From positions 3,534,001-3,598,000 of the forward strand of contig CM066307.1 in assembly GCA_033807695.1 (NCBI GenBank): DNA of 64,000 nucleotides. Reading direction: 5' to 3'. This document shows positions 60,257 through 64,000 of this stretch, in pieces. Under the pieces are notes generated by a model. The model ran no database searches and was not told where the DNA came from. It saw nothing but the letters and a program-made list of their open reading frames with translations. The DNA is from Daedaleopsis sinensis (taxonomy: Eukaryota; Basidiomycota; Agaricomycetes; Polyporales; Polyporaceae). Position numbers and translations under genes: made by a program. The stretch's first letter is position 1, and each line of letters begins with the position of its first letter.

Positions 60257-61107
60257 TGATGACGAGAATGGATACGGACTCGTGCTCATACCTGATATCT
60301 ACCGTGTTTTTCAAGTGTCACATGTATCATCACGCTCGTTCTTTGGAGTTTCATGACACTATCTCTGTGTAACCATACTTTATGTAGTTGCCATGAAGAG
60401 CCTCATTGTGCGTGCCAGCAGATGGCTGCGGCTCGCAGCTCATCGATCATCGATCATTGTGGTTAACCCTAAATTGGCAGCTGCCGATGCCGGGACGCCC
60501 GCCTCCGTGCGGACCGGTGACCGATTTGGGGCAGGCCGCAGGCGTCTAAGTTGCTGCTTTGTTCAACTCTTCCGACATTCTCGCTTCGTGGCAATTGCCA
60601 GCTACTCGAACAATCACGTAGCTAACGTTCAACGTCCCGGCGCGCCGCCACTCAGACTCGGCGTACAGCTCTTGTAAAATCCAAACCCCGAGTCTGTCAG
60701 TGTTCTGTCAGGCCGTGTCTCGCAGGTTGAAGTCCAGTGAGTGTCGAACTCGCTTCAAGTTTTGCTACGACATACTACTTGAATTGATACTCAAGTACTC
60801 ATAGTCAATCTCCAGTATAATCAATATTTCAGTAAGCCTTCAATTGCTTTCTAGGGTACACGAACTGAGAGCCCCGGCCCTCAGGCTGCTCCAAGTAGTG
60901 ACCGTACTACCGCAGCAACAGTTACTCACCTCCGGTCTGTGCGCCATTTTCGCTTATTGAAGCGTGATCGAGACTCATCCATTCCTCGGCACTGGCCGCC
61001 TGCCGCATGTTCATGTGTTATAGGGCGCTTGCGCGCACACCCATTGTTCTTTCCATCCACCACATCCACTCGCCCGTTTCCTAACCAATCTACTCGCACA
61101 GTATAAA
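60257..61107. other. Intergene between kinase copies D and E
   Basis: Begins with the 3' UTR of copy D, containing the CATGTATCATCACGCTCGTT element at 60321-60340 that also occurs after copies C and E. About 530 bp beyond it have no counterpart in the left arm. The end reads TATAAAATG at the start of copy E. No gene seen. Confidence 0.5.
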
Positions 61108-63728
61108 ATGTCTCTTGAAAGCTCAATTCCGTGCAGCTTCTGCTCGTCTACCTCAGGTATGGCCGGCCAAGCGTCCACTCCCCACCGCCCTGTCTCTAAT
61201 CGTGACCCAGTCTCCGCCGTAGACAAGAATCAGGACTCCGTCGCCGAAGGATGGCGACAGGAGCTTCTCGACAGGATTAGTGTCTACAGTGGCACCACCG
61301 ACAAGTACATCCGAACCTTTGTGCCCTCTCGTGCACGATGCACCTTCACCACCGACGGCGATGCCTTTGCTGGGTGGGAACCGGTAGTGGGAAAGGAGAC
61401 CGACAGCTATCCTGGCCTAGTGAGTCCTAACCATCATGAATTCTTCGAGCCCTCCTAACCAGCGATCATGGCTCAGATCGAAGGTCTCAACAAGCTCGTT
61501 GCACCGTTTCCCGAAGACAAACGTCTCTCATTTATCGCATGCAACAAATTCAAGATGACATTCCCCTTCGAGGCTTTTATGAATGCCCACCACGAGACAT
61601 CCCCCGACGTCGTCTCCTCCCTTCCCGGCGTCGTCCTGGACCCCAGCGTCAAACCTACTTGGCGTCAGATTGCCATCGCCCTAGAGGGCAAACCCACCCC
61701 GAGTGCAGATCCGTTTGAGAAGAACAGCCTCAGTAGCTGCAAGACGTTGGTTCAGATGGCCGTCAACGCTCGGAACATCATGCACGCTCACGGCCTCCTC
61801 GCTGTATTCGTCGTCGGGGTGTATGGCGATGTCATTCGCATTGCCCGATTTGACCACGCATGCGCTATCGCCTCTAAACCCATCTCCTTGAGAAAGCTTG
61901 AAGACCTGAAGCTAATCCAACGCTTTTTCTGGCGGTTTGTCAATCCTTGCGACACGGTCCCCTTCGTCGGTTGCGACCCTACCACCCGCTCGCTGACACC
62001 CTGCGACGAGGAGTGGCTCAACTCCCGCCTGGTCCGCGCCGGTGTTGACCCTACCGAGATCATCGTCAGCGAAGCCCGCTGGGCCGAAGTCTGCGACGAC
62101 GACTACGAGGACGAGGATGTCGCCACCGTGGATCCCAAGCCCTACATAATGTTCAAGGCCCTCGACGTAAACGGCCGCCTGTTCTCTCGCGCAACCTCTG
62201 TGTGGGTTGGAATTCGAGACACACGCCAAGACATCGACGGAGAGCTCGTCGACACCGAAGACGACGCGAGCCCGGTACCCCTCCGTATCATCAAGGACGC
62301 GTGGCGGCAGCTGGTGCGAGAGCCTGAGAGCACTTTCTACGACCACCTCGACGTCATCGAAGACGACGAGCGGGTAGGGCTCGCGAAGCTGCTCTGCGGC
62401 GGAGACCTGGGTGAGAGGGAGGTTCGGCTATGGGAGAACGCGCTCTATGGTGCCCCCGTGGACGACATCGATCACACCTCTCGCCTCAATTCTGTTCGGA
62501 CGTCAACCAACGAACACGCCACTGCGACGGCTCCTCGTTCCATGACGACTTCTACTCGAGGTAATGGTTCTCCCCCACACCGACCGATGCAGCAGACATT
62601 CTCTTGGAGACTCAGTCGCGGCAAACGGTTCTGGTACCGCGAGCGTAGCCACATCCGCTTCGTTGTCGACACTGTCGGTCGGCCGCTGACCCGATTCAAG
62701 TCCACGAAGGAGCTGGTGCAGGCCGTTTTCGATGCATGCAGAGGTTAGTGCGACCACATTACCTCTGATCTCGCGGTTACTGATTTCGAACGCCGCACCT
62801 AGGGCACAGACTGGCTCTCGAGAAGGCTGGAATTCTCCACCGGGACGTGAGCGTGGGCAACATCCTCATTGTCGACAAACCGGGGACTGCGGCAAAGTTC
62901 CACGGCTTCCTGCATGACTTTGACTACTCCTCCATGGACGCTAACGAGCCAACCGAAGACATGCAGGCGGAGATCGAGACCGACTACGGCGGCGATTCAG
63001 ACTCTGATGATGACCTGAACGGTAACACAGGAGTTGCTCAAGGTGATGCTGGTCCTAATCTCAAAGAGCGCACAGTGAGTGCTCCTCTACTCATCCTGTT
63101 ATCGCCTTTTACTAACAGTAACCACCAGGGCACTTACTACTTCATGGCCCTCGAACTGCTGAACTGCAAAAACTGCACTCACGAGATCTGGCACGATCTC
63201 GAGTCCTTCTACTGGGTCCTCCTCTGGGTCGTCTTGCGTCACACCGCCCACAAACATCCCTTGAAAGAGAAGGCTGCTGCCGAGGTCTTCAAGTACGGCG
63301 ACGACGACTCCGCCTTAGGCTCCAAGGTCAGATCGCTCTCCAGCAAACATGAGAAGCTCGTGATCCGGAACAACCGGCCGCTTACGCACCTCCTGGAAAG
63401 CTTCCGCTGTCTCGTGCGCTCGAGCAACAACGACAGCCCGGACGCGAAGCGGCTCTCGTACGACGCTGTCGAAGCGATCTTCGAAGAGGCGCTGAAGAGC
63501 GAGGAATGGCCGGAGAACGACTTCGCGCGCAAGTACACCTTGCCCGAGACCCGGACGTGCACCGTCCAGGTCGCGAAGCCCAAACGGCAGACGAACAAAG
63601 GCGGCGCTGCGGAAGTTCGGTCGAAGCCTACCACAGGGTCGAAGCGCAAGGCGCAGCCTGCGGGTGAAGATGCAGCGCGTCAGCCGGGGCCCAACCGCGC
63701 GCCATCGAAGCGTCGCAAGCGCAGCTAG
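61108..63728 (+). CDS. FunK1-type kinase, copy E (right arm)
   Basis: Intact partner of copy B. Exons 61108-61419, 61477-62743, 62803-63074, 63129-63728; 816 residues. Starts MSLESSIPCSFC; FunK1 region with GTTDKYIRTFVPSRARC, LLAVFVVGVYGDVIRIARFD and PFVGCDPTTRSL; then QQTFSWRLSRGKRFWYRERS and the kinase core HRDVSVGN (Asp541, Asn546), HDFDYS (Asp565), GTYYFMALELL, HDLESFYWVLLW. The C-terminal 60 residues are Lys/Arg-rich, ending SKRRKRS. The three large exons equal those of copy B in length, but the first intron and several loops differ clearly, so B/E have drifted more than C/D. Substrate and upstream signal unknown. Confidence 0.93.
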
Positions 63729-63933
63729 GGGATTTAGACCTTTGTGTGTGTATCACAAACTTCTCGCAGCTGCTACATTATTGTATCATGTGTATAATCA
63801 CGCTCGTTCCTCGAATTATCAGACTTCATTTTTGTGTTTGTATATCGTTGTTATTCATTCTACTCTACGGCAGGATTCAAAAGAGTCGTGACGACAACCT
63901 TCTCCCAGCACGTCCAGAGGAGTGGCACCGTCA

Positions 63934-64000
63934 ATGGATGTGGACGTCAACGAGCCTGACCGCGTTCTCAAGCTCGCGCACGAGGCGCTCGCGGTGCTGG
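63934..64000 (+). CDS. Possible start of a further gene (cut by the window end)
   Basis: From an ATG at 63934 the plus strand reads open to the end of the window (MDVDVNEPDRVLKLAHEALA...), with the GC-rich third positions typical of the genes here, 205 bp after the copy E stop. Twenty-two codons are too few to name a family; it could also be an internal piece or chance. Confidence 0.35.
   Translation, partial: MDVDVNEPDRVLKLAHEALAVL

Larger units (their letters stand above)
56686..63728. repeat. Right arm of the large inverted duplication (FunK1 copies D and E)
   Basis: About 7.0 kb matching the reverse complement of 37801-44284. The spacer-side edge is near 56686 (GTGGTTAGCAT and CTCGGCCCGTCA blocks pair with the left arm); the outer edge is at the copy E stop. 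The arm is about 0.55 kb longer than its partner because the D-E intergene is longer. Confidence 0.85.

Noticed and set aside
34885..61110. TATAAA-like strings touching the ATG of kinase copies A and E as TATA boxes
   Set aside because: They lie 3-5 nt from the start codon, too close for a promoter with a leader; better explained as an A-rich start context.
1..64000. CRISPR arrays, rRNA, bacterial insertion sequences, prophage or plasmid origins
   Set aside because: No regularly spaced repeats, no rRNA sequence, and all convincing genes are spliced eukaryotic genes.

Overview
The window looks like nuclear DNA of a mushroom-forming basidiomycete (Agaricomycetes, probably Polyporales; inference). 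Genes are split by many 45-110 nt GT-AG introns with some micro-exons. Five fungal-specific FunK1-type kinases, a basidiomycete-type 7TM protein and an APSES regulator fit this group. Nothing bacterial, viral or organellar was recognised. All gene models were spliced by hand from frame continuity, GT/AG sites and known family motifs; no database search was run.

Left part (1-34 kb), ordinary cell genes: the 3' end of a Pho87/90/91-type phosphate transporter (+); a small, apparently broken minus-strand gene (1850-2279); a tail-anchored SAM-domain protein (-, 3380-5980); a 7 kb stretch where I support no gene; an APSES transcription factor with histidine repeats (-, 13137-15635); ornithine decarboxylase (-, 18682-20361); a PP2A activator of the PTPA/Rrd family (-, 21971-23609), divergent from Ku70 (+, 24275-27974); and a thioredoxin-glutaredoxin fusion of the Grx3/4 type (+, 31389-33339). 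The last has a 1.1 kb first intron holding a fold-back repeat and an ATCAGATAA site 186 bp upstream.

Right part (34.9-64 kb), kinase cluster: one divergent FunK1 gene (+, 34894-37551) is followed by a large inverted duplication. The left arm (about 37.8-44.28 kb) carries two FunK1 genes on the minus strand; the right arm (about 56.69-63.73 kb) carries their counterparts on the plus strand. The 12.4 kb spacer holds ERV41 (+), a 7TM membrane protein (-) and a clearly broken MDR-family reductase (-). One left-arm kinase has a 1 nt deletion. A further gene may start at 63934 and run off the end.

The first half is a set of unrelated housekeeping functions (phosphate uptake, polyamine synthesis, phosphatase control, DNA end-joining, iron/redox). 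The second half is a dynamic locus shaped by duplication, inversion and pseudogene formation around lineage-expanded kinases.
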